Source: Chrysomallon squamiferum
Taxonomy: Eukaryota > Mollusca > Gastropoda > Neomphalida > Peltospiridae
Direction: 5' to 3'
NCBI GenBank assembly: GCA_012295275.1
Contig: CM022678.1
Location: 13,840,759 to 13,904,758 of the forward strand
Length of the DNA stretch: 64,000 nt
Shown: piece after piece, positions 14,647-28,420 of the stretch
How positions within the stretch are numbered: position 1 is the first letter of the stretch
Layout: every line of letters begins with the position of its first letter
Notes under the pieces: model-generated
What the model was told of the DNA's origin: nothing
The model's input: only the letters and a program-made list of their open reading frames with translations
The model's database searches: none
Made by a program: the position numbers and the translations under genes

Positions 14647-17600
14647 TGTCTACAAAAAGCGCTGGCATATATGGATGACGGTATGGACAGACAGACACAC
14701 TGCTTTACTTGCTTACAATATTTCAACAGAAAACATTGTACTTTGTAAAACTAAAATTCTTAATTTACACCGTAGTTTTATGAGATGAAACTATATTGCA
14801 TTCTGAAAATACCTAGTTAGTTTTATCTGTTTTATGCATATAAAAAGATTTAATAAGAAGAATTATGTTTTATCTCACAGTAGAGATATGCTGCGTAAAT
14901 TATCACTTCATCTTAAAGGTGGATTAATGTTTAAATAAAACTTAGATTAAATAAGGTAAACTCAGAAAATGTCATATTAAGAAACTAACACCTGACCTTA
15001 GATATATATAAGTAAACATACATTCCACAATAGGATTAACAGTTGTATAAAATCAGAATCCTTTCCTTAATAATATCCAATCTAAGTGTTAAGATATTTC
15101 TCTTACTTTAGATTATATCTGTTTGGTATACATAATTACCATATATATATATATATAAAAATGTATATATTCATTAAAATGTCACCTTAAGTTGTTGGTT
15201 GGTTCTCTTAAGGAACTGGATTTCCTCTGTGTGTTTCTTTTCCTCAACTTGCCTCTGTTCTGCTGCTCTCTTTTCTATCTGCTCACACTTTGCTTTCAAT
15301 TCATTGACATTCTTCTCCAAGTCTCGTTTCTCCTGTTCCAGTTCAGTGATCTACAAAACAAAACAGCAAGGCTACATATCATGTTTACATTATGAACATA
15401 TACAACAACAAAATAAATAAATTATTATAATAATAATGATGATGATTATAATTTATTAAAGCATAACTATGATAATAATTCATTAAAAAAATAATTATGA
15501 TGATGAATAAATTTGGAATAAATGGCATATGTAACCAAAGATATAAACAAATAATAGCTAAATTTTATTACTGTTAGTTCTAATTTAATGGCTGAAATCA
15601 AATTTCCTTTCCCTATAACTTTTTGTTCCATTATAAACATTAAAAAGATAACAAAAAATTGTTTTTATACAATATAGAAATTGTTAAATACAAAGGCCAT
15701 GAAACATTAAGTAATCTGTTTAATGTTTTGAGCAATATCCATGTCCTGTATTCTAAAAACAACAAATTAGTATAAGAGAAATGCTTTGAGTACAAAATAA
15801 ACATTCATGCAGTACAGTAAAACAATAAAGTACACCTGCAGAGAAGATCATAAAAATACAAGATCAAACATCATTCATTAACAAGTTACTGTATTTCTTA
15901 ATGTACAGCAAAGATGTTTAAAATACAATCGTGCTTTAAAAGATCTCAAAATTAATTCTATCTCATATAATTCTTTTTTATAATTATGTCTTCAGTAACA
16001 GGATTATTGATTCTACATCTATTTTCATTTTAATATGACTTAATATATCTCAGCTAAATAGTTCTAATTACTAACATTAGTAAGAGCCATGAAAACATAT
16101 GTATTGTATTGTCAGAAAAATATTTCATTTAAATGATTTGTAGCTTTCACTCATTTCAGATATAAAAAGATGTCTGTTTCACTGAGATTGATTGAAAATT
16201 AAAAATAAATAAATAAAAAACATTTCAATAAAACCAATATTAGAGGTTTGAAATGTTTCAGAAGAATAAACATTAATTTTGGTTATAATTACGAATATCA
16301 CTCATGGTAGCTAAACATGAAACATGTCATTCACCATAGTTAAACTGAAAATTAAAAAAAACCAGAACCATCTACATTTCTTTTATTAACAATTGATTTT
16401 AGTTTTTAAACTTATCTGAACAATTATAATATATATACAAAATTCTTCATGGATATATTTCAGTTAAAAAATTATCTATTAATAATAACCATATATATAA
16501 ACATGCAAGAACTATTGTTATTCATTTTTGAGACACAATTTTCAAGTGTTAATTGATATCATTATAAATTATTAATAATTACAATATTTTGTTAACTTTG
16601 ACAAAAATTGGTGTTGTAAACTAATGTTACTTTCAGCCAATGAATTTTCATTCATTGGCTGAAAGTAAAAATGGCCCAAACTAAAAATGTGGATGTGAAA
16701 AATGTTCAAGACCAGTAAACTTGATAAAACTGTGGCATAAAATCAGTTTGTAAATCATGCCTGTTAATTCAGCTGTATGTCACACATGCTGAGTCTGCTG
16801 CTAGCTAATAAATTTTCTTTTTTTTTTTTTTACTATTACTACGTGATACATACTATCAGTACAAAAACACCAATATAAATAAATTTACAAAATATACAAT
16901 ATTATTCAATAAATAACTTTGAAATATAGATTTTAAATTAAACAAAATTACATCTAAAATAAAAACTGATATTTACTTTATATATATATTTGTAAATTAA
17001 GGTTTATGTATATTTTATTTTTAAATTAATATAAATTTTCAAAAATGCAAAAGTGTTTTAATGTCTGAAAAGTTTTCAAACCATGCAGTCAATTATAAGC
17101 AGATAATGTCTCTAGCTTTGTGAGAGTCAAAAGTGTCATAAAAATGTGGGAGGGGGAAGAAAATTTAAAAAAATTTAGTTATTTTCACCCTGGCAGCAGA
17201 TATCCCTCTCTGCACATACTGCCATCCAAAAAGAGGCCAAAAATGACAGCAAAAATGGAAAAATAAATCTAAATATTCATTTCTTTATTCAAATTTATTA
17301 AGTATTTAAATTCTTCAAAATCTGCATCATTTCCTTCCATACATTTTAATTACTGAAAATAGTCTTAAAATTCATGTTACTTTACTTACTAGCAACTTGC
17401 AACTGTTAACTGAATAAAATTATGTAATATTAATTAAGCATAACCCAACCCTCCACCATACCCTTCACCCCTAAAAATTTCCATTTCCAACCTTGGAAAT
17501 TGAAACATGCCTTTTTTTGGTTTTAAACTGTAACACCATTCAAGTTTTACTGGTCATGAAATAACTAATGTAAAACACTCAATAAATCAGTGTGCATAAT

Positions 17601-19154
17601 TGTGTTTATATCTTTTGTCTGTTTGTTGCTGTTTTTTTAAATATAATTATGTCAAAATAAAATAAATCTGTAACACAATATTTATTATAGTTAGTAAATA
17701 GGTCATGAAACAGAACTTTGGAGTGTAACTGTAGGTCTAACAACAGTCACTTTTGTTAGAATAAAACTTAATGTATACTTTTAAAAAAGTAAAATAAAAT
17801 GACAAGTAAAGCAAACTATACTGAAAATATCCAGTGCAGTGAATCAGTTTACCTTCTTTTCCATGTTGGCTTTGCCTTGTTCTGCTTGAAGAGCTTTGCG
17901 CATTCCAAATGCTACACTGCTCTCATACAGAGTCTGATATGCTGCGATTGTCATTCGAATCTCATCTCGCACTCGAAGCAACAAGAGACCACGTTCAGCA
18001 CAGTTAATTGTCACCTGACGAATTAGTTCATCTTTAAACATAAAAGAAAATTTTAAACATAATTGACTTATCACTTTAAAAAATAATCAACTTGAAACTC
18101 ATTATATTTTTGTCAAATCTTTTTGTTTATTCTGTATCTTTTGATTTTCTTACCTTCAGATTATTATCATTAAACAGTTATAATTGATTTTATTATTGAA
18201 TAAATATACTAAATTTCAATTTAATATTAATTAATGTAAAATTTCTTTAAAGAAGCACGCTATATTGTATCAGACAATTAGTTTTGTACAATGAAAAGAA
18301 ACCTGATATTTTTACTCTGTGGTCTAATGTTATTAATTAACATAAGGAATCTTTTTTATGTACCTTCTCAAAGACAGGAAAGGACAGACCAGACCCAATG
18401 ATAAACCAGCCATAAAGTATTAGGTAGAAAGGAAAAGGCAGTCATACTGATACACATTAGAATAATTAACTTCTCACCAAAGCATTGAGAATAGAGTTCT
18501 CGTCTGACAGGACAGATTCCAGTTTCTCTTGCTTGTCTCTGCTGAAGTCTGCGATCAAGTTCTTCTTGCAGATTGACCACATCAAGACGTGTTGCTGGAG
18601 TACTGGACACTTGCTGGACCCACAGCTGACCATTTTCAGTCCACTCTCTATTAAAAACACACAAAAAAATAACTTTAAAACAAATAAACAGTTATAAGAA
18701 TAAATAAAATAACCGAGAGAGTTTGAAAAAATAGGGGAAAAAAAATAAAAATAAATAAAACAACTCCCACACCATTCAATTTGAAAAAAAAAAGAGATAA
18801 ATTAATTAAATATGATAATCATTATAATGTATTCTAGTATATGAATTAAAAATATTTTATAAGTTACAAATAAAGCTTCTAACCAACATTTGCACATGAT
18901 AAAGTTGACTAAGAACTGTTATTGTGTGAATTGTTGAGTTACCTTGGAGGCAATATAGAATTGAGTATTTCATCAGTCTGTTGTGCTGCTTTTGCATCAA
19001 CTGGAGCTAGCTTTTGTTTTGCTGGTGGATTTGGAACTGGGCCTGTTCCTGTTGGAGGAGTGGGACTTACTTTCAGAGCTCGAGCCTACCAAAAGTAAAC
19101 AAAATTAAAAAATAAATTAATTTATATAATATTATCAGCTAAACATAAATTAAA

Positions 19155-19185
<31 letters not shown>

Positions 19186-19627
19186 GTTGTTTTAATTATT
19201 ATTTCAAAATGATAAACAGTGAGTAATGTTGCTGCAAATAAAAGATCTTTTCAAAAAAAAAAAAACATTCTTTAAAAATATACATTATGCCGTGAATTTT
19301 CAGTTGATGAAATAAAGTTGTATTCTTCCATTTGTTTCTAACATATCATAATATTTAAAATGTGTATGTATGTGCGTGTGTGTATGTATGTATGTGTGTG
19401 TATATTTGCGTGTGTATGTGCGTATAAACTGATGGAATTAAATTGCTGATATACACATCCAATAATTAAAGCACGGAATAAGAAATACGGTGGAATCATA
19501 TAATAATAACAAATGTTCTGAACAAACTGAAAGTCAAATAACTTACCCTTGGTGTCTTTTTATCTGTATTTCTGCTAACCAGCACAGGGTTATCATATTT
19601 AACAAGAGAAGCATTTGGCGGGATCAT
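9262..19627 (-). CDS. DNALI1: Axonemal dynein light intermediate polypeptide 1 (p28), complete, 6 exons
   Basis: This protein is the p28 light chain of ciliary inner-arm dyneins; in the family it binds the heavy chains of single-headed inner arms in motile axonemes. Exons, in gene order on the minus strand: 19627-19547, 19085-18943, 18647-18478, 18031-17853, 15350-15186 and 9297-9262. All introns are GT...AG, the phases close, and the total is 257 aa, close to the usual length of about 258. The start is fixed by the family's MIPP...SLVKYDNPVLVSRNT opening. Exon 2 is Pro-rich. Exons 3 and 4 carry the strongly conserved RQARETGICPVRRELYSQCF and NCAERGLLLLRVRDEIRMTI blocks. Exon 5 (residues 192-246) is the coiled coil that ends EEIQFLKRTNQQLK. 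The last exon gives TQLEGIIAPKK and the stop. The neighbour EMC2 starts 280 bp away on the other strand. The last intron is 5.9 kb. The identification is very secure. Confidence 0.97.
10851..10890. repeat. (TAA)n microsatellite
   Basis: About 13 pure TAA units inside DNALI1 intron 5. Confidence 0.95.
11915..11965. repeat. (CA)n microsatellite
   Basis: About 25 pure CA units inside DNALI1 intron 5. Confidence 0.96.
14608..14643. repeat. (GT)n microsatellite
   Basis: About 17 GT units inside DNALI1 intron 5. In translation the tract makes Cys-Val or Thr-His repeats that are not a gene. Confidence 0.95.
15351..17852 (-). other. DNALI1 intron 4 (2.5 kb)
   Basis: AT-rich intron without a recognisable coding segment. 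It contains a perfect 18-bp hairpin at 16627-16668 (separate entry) and a poly-T run near 16819-16831. Confidence 0.8.
16627..16668. repeat. Perfect 18-bp inverted repeat with 6-nt loop
   Basis: The left arm at 16627-16644 (core CTTTCAGCCAATGAA) is the exact reverse complement of the right arm at 16651-16668. The loop is TTTTCA. It lies in DNALI1 intron 4. The arms hold CCAAT/ATTGG. The perfect arms in a decayed AT-rich intron suggest a young palindrome, a foldback relic or a structured RNA element; I cannot tell which. Confidence 0.9.
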
Positions 19628-19706
19628 TATGAATACCTGGTTTGGACAACTTCTCACTAAAAACTACAAAACAGAATATAAACACAGAAAGAGATTGTGC
19701 TTTCTT

Positions 19707-19720
19707 GCTGCTATGACAAC
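19707..19720 (-). promoter_or_regulatory. RFX X-box-like site upstream of DNALI1
   Basis: Read on the minus strand the site is GTTGTC-AT-AGCAGC, which fits the X-box pattern GYTRYC(N1-3)RRHRAC at 11 of 12 positions. It lies about 80 bp upstream of the DNALI1 start codon, the usual place for X-boxes in ciliary genes. Confidence 0.55.
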
Positions 19721-19729
19721 ATTATTTAA

Positions 19730-19738
19730 CGCATGCGC
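19730..19738. promoter_or_regulatory. NRF-1-like palindrome
   Basis: CGCATGCGC matches the core of the NRF-1 consensus GCGCATGCGC, a common element of CpG-type divergent promoters. It lies 10 bp from the X-box-like site. Confidence 0.5.
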
Positions 19739-19907
19739 ATTTTATGGAAAAGGACAGTTCCGATATGGAAACAAACGAATGATATAAAGTCACTCGGAAT
19801 ACATCGTTCATTTCCGTTACAGACGATTGAACCTCGTTTATCTAAGTCCATAGCAATTTTTAAACAAAATTAATAATCAACTTTCGTTTTTCAAGACTAT
19901 TTACAAT

Positions 19908-22900
19908 ATGGCGCGGCGAATAAATTGGGAAGGTTTGTCGTTTCTGTCTAATCAAGTAAACAGTGATTAATAGTGCTTCTTTGTACATAAAATCTTAGAA
20001 CTCTTTGTTAGTATCCCCTCATGATTAGTAATATTTTATTAATAAAAGTGACTGAACATAAGGCTAATTTTTAGTATTTTTTGGACAGAATTAGAATACT
20101 GAATTCAGAATTGTGAATACAGAATTATTATTATGAGATTGAGAATAGTTCAATAGGCTATTCCATTCGCGAAAATCAGGTCAAAATATAATTAATACTA
20201 ATAATTATAATAGTAATAATAATCCAGTTCTTCCTAAATGTAGCTTAAATGAAAATCTTTCCTTTTTGTTACAGCAGTGAAATACTTCCACCCACTAAAT
20301 TGTGACTAAAGTGTAGTAAAGAGATATTTAATTTTGAAAGTCGGTAATTCACTAATACAGTAAATTGAGTAATACTAATACTGTAATAGGTAATTTAGTA
20401 ATTAATTGGTATTGTATGATTGTTGTTTTTGTGCAAAACCCCATTCACTATTCAGCCATTGAATGGAAATGTATAAAGTATACTGTGTAGGAATATAACA
20501 TTAACAGGTCTGCAACTTTGAACTTGCAGTGCAAAACTCTTTTGTAGTTTTGAGCAGAATTTCATAGAATTTTTATCTTCATAATGTTCTTCTTTTCTCA
20601 TACATTTTAATAAAACGTAACTAAAAGGAAAATTATTTATAATGCTGAAACGAATAGGCAACTGATAGTGATAAGCAATATTTATCTCCATTGGTGGTAA
20701 TACTGGTATTTATTGTAAAACGGTGTCATAGCTCAGTCAGTTGTTAAGGTCTTAACAAACATTTTGTAGTTTTTTGAATGTGTTAATAAGCTATATTATG
20801 AATATATGATTAGGTGAGATTCTGAGAATCTCATGTTTCAATTTTTAATGCAAGAGGTCACTTCTTGTGGAGTGGCTCGCATACAAAGCATCTGAAAATG
20901 TTACATATTAATGATATTTGTAGCTGAGTCAGTAGCAAATGAGGTAACAACACCCCCACAAATCAGTGATTATTTCAAATAAATAAAAAGACATTCAGAA
21001 CATTTACATCTTTTCTATGATGCAAGTTGTTACACATTCAAAGTACCTACTAATTACAAAATAACCACCAGAGCTTTAATGCAAAGATTTTAAATATTCT
21101 TAACATTATACTTTATTTGTTCCTTCTCAGCCACACTGGAAGTTTACATTATTATATTGCTTTTATAGATTTGTGGTTTTATTAAATACTAAATACAGAC
21201 AGTAGAGGCCATCCATGACTGATAAATAACAATTTTGTAACTAATAATGATATTTATAGATATTTTCTGAATTATTTCATTTGTGTTACTAGTGGTAAAA
21301 AATTTATTTCAAGACATCATTAGAAAAGGTATCTTCTACATGAAATAAACATTTTTATTGTTACAATTATTATGATATAGATTATGGTGAACTCTGCAGT
21401 TTGTAAACCATATGTTTGTCTGATGCAGTGCATGTCATGGTAGTAAATCTTTGTTGCAAATATTTATCTTTCTATCAGTGTTCGAGGATTATCAAAGATT
21501 GTGTTTTATTGAAACTAACAGATCGCAGCAGATTTGTGCATGATAGTCATCATACGGACAGGGTAACAAGGAATAAATAAAAATTGAAATCATCAGTGTT
21601 AATTGATATATAATTCCATGCATATTAATTAGAAATTAATAATCTGATTTATTTGTATTTCAGAGGCTCGAAGGATTTTGCGGAAGTTGCGTGAAGAGCA
21701 GGTTCGAGATGGAGACATGGTTGTACAACTGTGGGAAAATGTTCTCATTGACTACACACATAAACTTGGGGACGAGTGTAAGATTTTTATTATATATAAA
21801 ATTTAATATGTGACAATCACCATAAAAAGAAGTTGGTTATCAAGGTGAAACATATTAACAGCATACTGTTTCACTAAACTTTATTGTCAGTCACTGACAA
21901 TTTCATTCTATTTTAACCTGGCATTAAAATGAGATATCAAAAAAAAAGTAATAATCAGTGATGAATGAATTGCATTCTGACACAGGAACTGAAAATGATG
22001 AAAAACAGAGTAATATATAGCAGAAAAAAAAGAAGGTGAATAATTAATATAAATTTATTTTATTATTTCAAACATTTCTGCATGCTGAGATTTATAGATA
22101 TGATACTTGTTTATGCAGCAGATTGCATTCTGTCAGTTCTGTTTTTTCTCATGTTTTTCCTAAACTAGCAAAAGACAATGTAAATAATATTCACAGGTTA
22201 ACTGTCTTTTAACCAGCATTTTTTCTGGGAATATCATAAATAGTCTGCAGTTTCTATAGAAAACATCCAATGATCATCCAGATCATAACTCACATGCTAA
22301 GTCATGCTTTAAGCAGTTAAAAAATAAATAAAAACTCTAAAATATTATCATTTATTATGATATTGTGATACGAATTACAGTGCTAAAATAAGGTACAAAA
22401 TAATTATTTTTAAAAACAGATACTTGAAGTAGGTCAACATTAGTGATAGTTTTCTTGCAGATTTGTTTTTTCTTTTTTGTATAATCACCTAATTAGCTTG
22501 TTTGCATATGTTGAACTCATTAGTGTTTTATGCATTATTAGCAGCTTAGGAAATAGGAATAAGAATACTGATTGTTCATTACAATGCCCACTTATATAAT
22601 CAGACTTGTAGAAAACAAAAATGTGACTAACTCACTAAGATAAGAAATAAAAACCTATTATTGCACAGATTACAAAAACATTTAATATTTTTTCAGTGTG
22701 TATTTAAAAAACCCATTGCATATTTAGTTGTGAAGTTGTTTACAGTCTAGAGCCTCGTTAGTGATTGTTATATTGTCAGCTTAAAGCAAAACAAAATCTG
22801 TGACATTCCAAATCACTTTTGGAAAGGTATTACATGATATGGTAAGATTTTCTAGAAAAATGTGAAACCAGAAAAGGGTCATGACAAAAATACTATGTCT

Positions 22901-25900
22901 ACTGATTATTGTTTAGCTTTAACATTAAAACTGATGATACATTTCTTTTTTGGTCATGTAAAAATACATGTATGATGTTCAGACATTCTGGAACACTGTT
23001 ATAAACTGGATATGTTCCAGAACAAAAGTGAGGCAATAAAGGCACAAGCACTGAAGCAGTTAAAAAAGTAACTCAGACCATGTTTAAAGAAATGTTAATT
23101 GTCAAGCAGTGTGTGTGTATCTCTATGTTGGTCTGTTTTTTTAAGAATCAATCCAATTCACATATTCACGGTTTTGTTTTTGCTGTCTTGCAGTTACTCC
23201 ATTCTCACAAGAAGGCTAAAAATTAAAAATTAAAACATTTTTTGATTCTCTATATTTTCACAAAAATATCCTTTATGAAGCTTTATTTTATTATTATTGT
23301 TTTTTTAAAGAGCTGTTTCTGCACTTTCTAATGGACATGAAGATTATTCTGGGAGTGTGTTGAAAGACAAACATTTGTTAATCAGAAATGAATTTTGCAA
23401 TCTATACACTCCCTAAGTAATGAACTGGAATAGGTTGTGGAAGAAGTATGAGCAGTAAACATGTATTATGAGACATAACTTCATCAATAATAGAATGAAG
23501 CAATATAAACAGCATTTAAAAAATAAAAAAACACTGAGCTCCAGATTTAAAAAAATGCATTTCTGTTTGAGAAAGTTGATTTCAAGAGAGGAATTTGTTA
23601 TTGCTTTGTTGCAGAAAACATCAAACCAGTTTGTGGTTTGAAATATATCTTGTAACATATCTGTACATAGGTCTTTTCATTCTAAACAAAATAATGTTTG
23701 AATAATAATTATGCATTTTATTGCATTTCAATATATTGAGAGAAAATGCTGTCCAGTTTTGTGGCTTAGACTTTTGGTGAGTAAATCAAACTCCACACTG
23801 GATAAACCTATAAAAAAAATAAGCAGTATCTGTATCTGTGCATTTTCAACCATTTGTGTAAAAATTTGTGAAATATATGAGCTGCCAAAATTAGCATTTT
23901 CTCAAAAATATATATTTAAATTTGATTTTAAATATTTTTAAAAAAAATAAAAATTATGCTTTTTACTGAAAAATTGAAGAATATTATCTTCCATAACTTT
24001 TGTGAATTAGAGATAGAAACATTTTTTTTACATTTTTGGTGAAAAGATTTATAATACCAGAAGAAGAAAAAAAGATGAAATAGAAAAGACTTATTGTTCC
24101 AACATTAACTTTTGAGTACAAAATTTCCAAAAGATTTTTATTTTGATGCTTGTGGAATTGCTTTTGTGCAGAAATATAATCTCATTATTTTACTGAGTAA
24201 ACCTGAGCAAGTTGAAACACATACATACATATGTATATGTCACTATGTGTGTGTGTGTGTGTGTGTGCGCACACACAGCCAAACTTGTTTATAAAAAACA
24301 CTCAAAGGACCAATAGAATGTGGTAATTAAGGACAGGTGGCCTTTATTAGAAGTCCCAAATATTCATTTGTGATCTTAATATATTTTCATTAGAAAAATC
24401 TCATTAACTGTTATGGCAGTTTGATTTCTGAGTTTAATTCCAATACTATAAAGTAAAGTAAAACAACACATTTTAATTAAAGTACATACAATTGCATTTA
24501 TTAGACCAAATTTCTGCCATAATTGGATTATTTACATGCATTTTTGAACTAACTAATTCTTATGTAACATGAAGAAAATTGTATATTGGCTTACTTTTTT
24601 GGATCATGATTATAAAATTCTAAAAGTTTCAGTCCTGCAGTACAGTAAATCAAAAAAATCAGAATCTGAATTTTAATTTCTATATCCACTAAATTAGTAC
24701 CTCTTAGAGTAAGATGTAATATAAAAATAATATTTTTATTTGGCAGTGTGGCAAGTGTATGAACAAGTGTGTGTGGCTGCATTAGACTGTAGAAAATTGG
24801 ATATGGCTGATGTAAGTATTAAAATACTAAAAGTATCATTGGTGTTACATCAAATGGCTTAATTTTATTTTATGTACATTATACAGTTATTATTTTGTTT
24901 CTTGCACCTAATGTTAGCTCTTAATAAAGCATGGTACTAAAACAATCTTAAATGGAAGTTGCTGTTGTTTTTACTGTTATTAGTATATAATGTAAAGAAA
25001 AATGTAAAATAATCTCCATACATATAGCATTTTCTTATGTCACTCAAAAAATAATTTATTATTATTATTATTATTATTTTAAACATTTCTGTATTGGATT
25101 ATATCTTACTATATAAATTAAAATGATAATTGCTTTTAATTATAGTAATTATTTTCATTTTTATATTAAAAAAAACCCACACCATTTCACAGGCATGTAT
25201 AGAAGCTTTACTGGCACAATTTCCTAAGAGTATTAGAGTGCAACGTCTTCAGGGAATGCTTGTTGAAGCAGAAGGAAGGTAAATTCATAATTATTGTTTT
25301 CTTGTAAGAATTTTCCATATTCCAGTTGTGTTCAGAAAAATCAGTTATCTGTCTTTTATGCTGGATTTATATTGCCCTTAATTTAGTAATAAATTGATCA
25401 TCACTCTTGATTCTGTTTTGTTCGTTTGGTTTTAAAAGCTGATTGTTTCAGTGTCTACATAAACTGAATATATTATTCACTACACTTCAGTATTAACGAG
25501 ATTTAATTTTTAGATATGAAAAAGCAGAAGAGATCTATACATCCATTCTGGAAGAAGATCCCACAAACATGGTAATCATTTAAAATATTCAGATAAAATA
25601 TGAATAATTAAGTCTAGGGAAATTTATCTTATTTGTTGTAAGGGAAAGAGAATTTTTTGGTAGATGTTATATTTTATTAATTATTAATAGTGCTTATTGG
25701 TGGTATTAAATTGTGTAAAATGCAATAATTCATTTTCAAGACTATTTTGAAAAATCAGCTTCATATTAAATGACTTATAAAATTGTTTCAGTTTGTTCGA
25801 AAACGTCAAGTTGCTATTCTAAAAGCACAGGGAAAGTATTCTGAGGCTATTGAGAAAATAAACAAATATCTTGATAAGTAAGTAAAGTTTTACCTTATTG

Positions 25901-28361
25901 AACCATAAAGCTGTTGGTCAAAGCATGCACATTAAACACTAATTTTAATTTAATAAAATATCTGTTAGTTATTTCTTGGGATTTTTGTTTCGATTAATAA
26001 CAGATAATGGTTGAAAATTACTTATTTACCAAATTTCAGTTGATCTAATATATCTACAGTTATTAAGTTCTGCTTTAGATACATGACATTTCTAATCTTT
26101 ATTCATGCTAATTCTAGTCTACATTTACAACAACTCTTGTCAAAATTTAAATTTAAAATCATTCATGTCCACATTTACAAAAACTCAAGTCTAAAGTTAC
26201 ACCAATTCTTTTTGTTTAGATTTATCATAATTCTGTTTTGCATGTGTAACAGTTGTACCTTTCAACAAATCTGAGTTTTACTTGACTAGATTCATGACAG
26301 ACTATGAGGCATGGATGGAGCTGTGCGATTTGTACATCACTGAACATGATTACATGAAGGCAGCATTCTGTATGGAAGAATTAATCATGTCAAATCCACA
26401 CAATCATCTTTATCATCAGAAATTTGCTGATGTTCGTATTTTTTCTGTAGATTTTCATCATTGTTGCAACATTAAAATTGGGGTTTGAATGATTTTGTTG
26501 GCAGAAAATAAATATTCATTATTTTATGCAAGAGATATTATTACTGCCAAACTGATACTGATAGAGAAAAATACAAGATCTGCATGATGTTTTTTACTGG
26601 GTATGTGTGGATCTGAACATATAATATGTTGTATGAAAATAAGAGAGAATTGTTCTAATAGCAAAGTCACAATTAAAAAAACACAATTTCCTGTCTGTAT
26701 TAAAGAAAGACAAGAATACTTGATTTTCTGATACAATTAAGCATCATCATTTATATTATTTCAGATTCACTATACAATGGGTGGTGAAGACAATATGAAG
26801 TTAGCCAGGTCCTATTACTCGCAAGCAGTAAAACTTAACCCTAACAACATACGAGCTCTCTATGGAATGTTTCTAGTGAGTAACTTTTTATTTTTTTCAT
26901 TTTCTTTTGTCTTTCATGTTTTGTGTAATTAATTCTGGTTGTAACTCCTTATATCTTTAGTTCTTTTTTGTTTTTATAATTATTATAATTTTATCTAATT
27001 AATTATATTTATCATTCTTTAAAAAAATTGTTTTTTCTTTTCATTTAACATTTTTTTTTATCAGTTTGTTTCAGTTACTTAATTCTTATGGTAGATATAT
27101 TTTTGAAAACGTTTTTATTTTGTTTTTGGTAACTATATAAATAAGATTGTTATTCTTTAAAAATTTGGGATATGTTAACTTTTTATTATTATTATTTTTC
27201 TTTTTATAATTTTTATCATATCTGTCCTAGCTAGGATTATTTTTACTATAAAAATTTTTATGTTACTATTTACTGTCTGCATGTTTTATCATATTTTTAC
27301 TATTTATAATTATATATTTTTCCACTTTTTAAAATAATTTGCAATTATTTTGGAAAATCAAATGTTTTCTAAGATTTATAGGAATTGTTCATATAATTTA
27401 ACCTTTTTTCCTTCACATTTGTTCTTTAAGTTTTTAATCATAATTTATTATGTCTGCTTGGTTTAGTTAATGGTTAATACTTCATTTTTTATTTTTTTAA
27501 ATAATTTAAGTATTTACAGTTGTTTTCAATCCTGCATTTTTAAAAATTTATTTTTATCATTATTATCATTTGTTTTAAATTTCAGCTATATTTGTTTTAG
27601 CTAATTCACTATTATTGTTAAAATATATATTTTAATATTTTTCACTATGTCTTAATCATTTTCTGTTATTAGTGTTTATTTTGGCTAATCAACAAATTCA
27701 TAATTATGGCTAATTTTTATACATTTCTGGATTTTTAATTGCTTTTTAAATCGTTATTTTGTCTTTGTTTTAGTTTTCTATATATATATATTTCTGTGCT
27801 TGTCCTAGGCTAATTAACGATTAATGTTTTTCATATATAATTAAAATTTTGTTAATTTTTATTTTGTTATATATTTATTATTTATTGTTTTATTTTGTTT
27901 TTGTTTTTAATTTTAATGATTTAAAAAAAAAAAATATTATTATTTGCTGGTTTCTAAAATGTTTACAAAATTTCTGTTCTTGTTTAGGTTGCTCACAAAT
28001 GTTGACACAATTATTTTTTTACAAATACTTAAAAAGAAAAAAGTGTTAAATTGACACATTAGTGGTTTCAGACTTTTATAAATACTAACAATCCGAATTA
28101 ATTAGCTGAAACCTGATTTTACTTCCATCATTTTAGTGTTTGATTTTGGATATAGTACTAGTAGTAGTATGTTAAATTTTCATTTTTTTTTAGTCGTCTG
28201 TCAATTTAGCTACAGTTTTTGCCAAGACAAAATCCTCGCACCAGAGACAGGACAGCAGTAAATATGCTGCTTGGGCGGCAGAACAGATTACTATTTTATA
28301 TAAGGTATTTGTATATTTTTTGAAGACTTCTTTTCTACAACAGCATGTATCTGTGTTTAAC

Positions 28362-28420
<59 letters not shown>

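Larger units (their letters stand above)
9298..15185 (-). other. DNALI1 intron 5 (5.9 kb)
   Basis: No coding sequence is recognisable. The intron holds (TA)n near 9521-9541, (TAA)n at 10851-10890, (CA)n at 11915-11965, (GT)n at 14608-14643 and several poly-A or poly-T runs. Open frames of 80-92 codons near 12177-12537 and 12925-13203 resemble no known protein and look like chance. Confidence 0.75.
19628..19907. promoter_or_regulatory. Bidirectional promoter region between DNALI1 and EMC2
   Basis: The 280 bp between two divergent start codons must hold both 5' UTRs and the promoters. No TATA box is placed convincingly. A near-perfect RFX X-box on the minus strand (19707-19720) and an NRF-1-like palindrome (19730-19738) lie side by side. 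A forkhead-like AAACAAAC lies near 19769. The ciliary partner fits RFX and forkhead control and the housekeeping partner fits NRF-1; that assignment is inference. Confidence 0.7.

Noticed and set aside
20722-20760. Intact tRNA gene
   Set aside because: There is an A-box-like word, but no acceptor stem and no B box at tRNA distance. At most a SINE relic.
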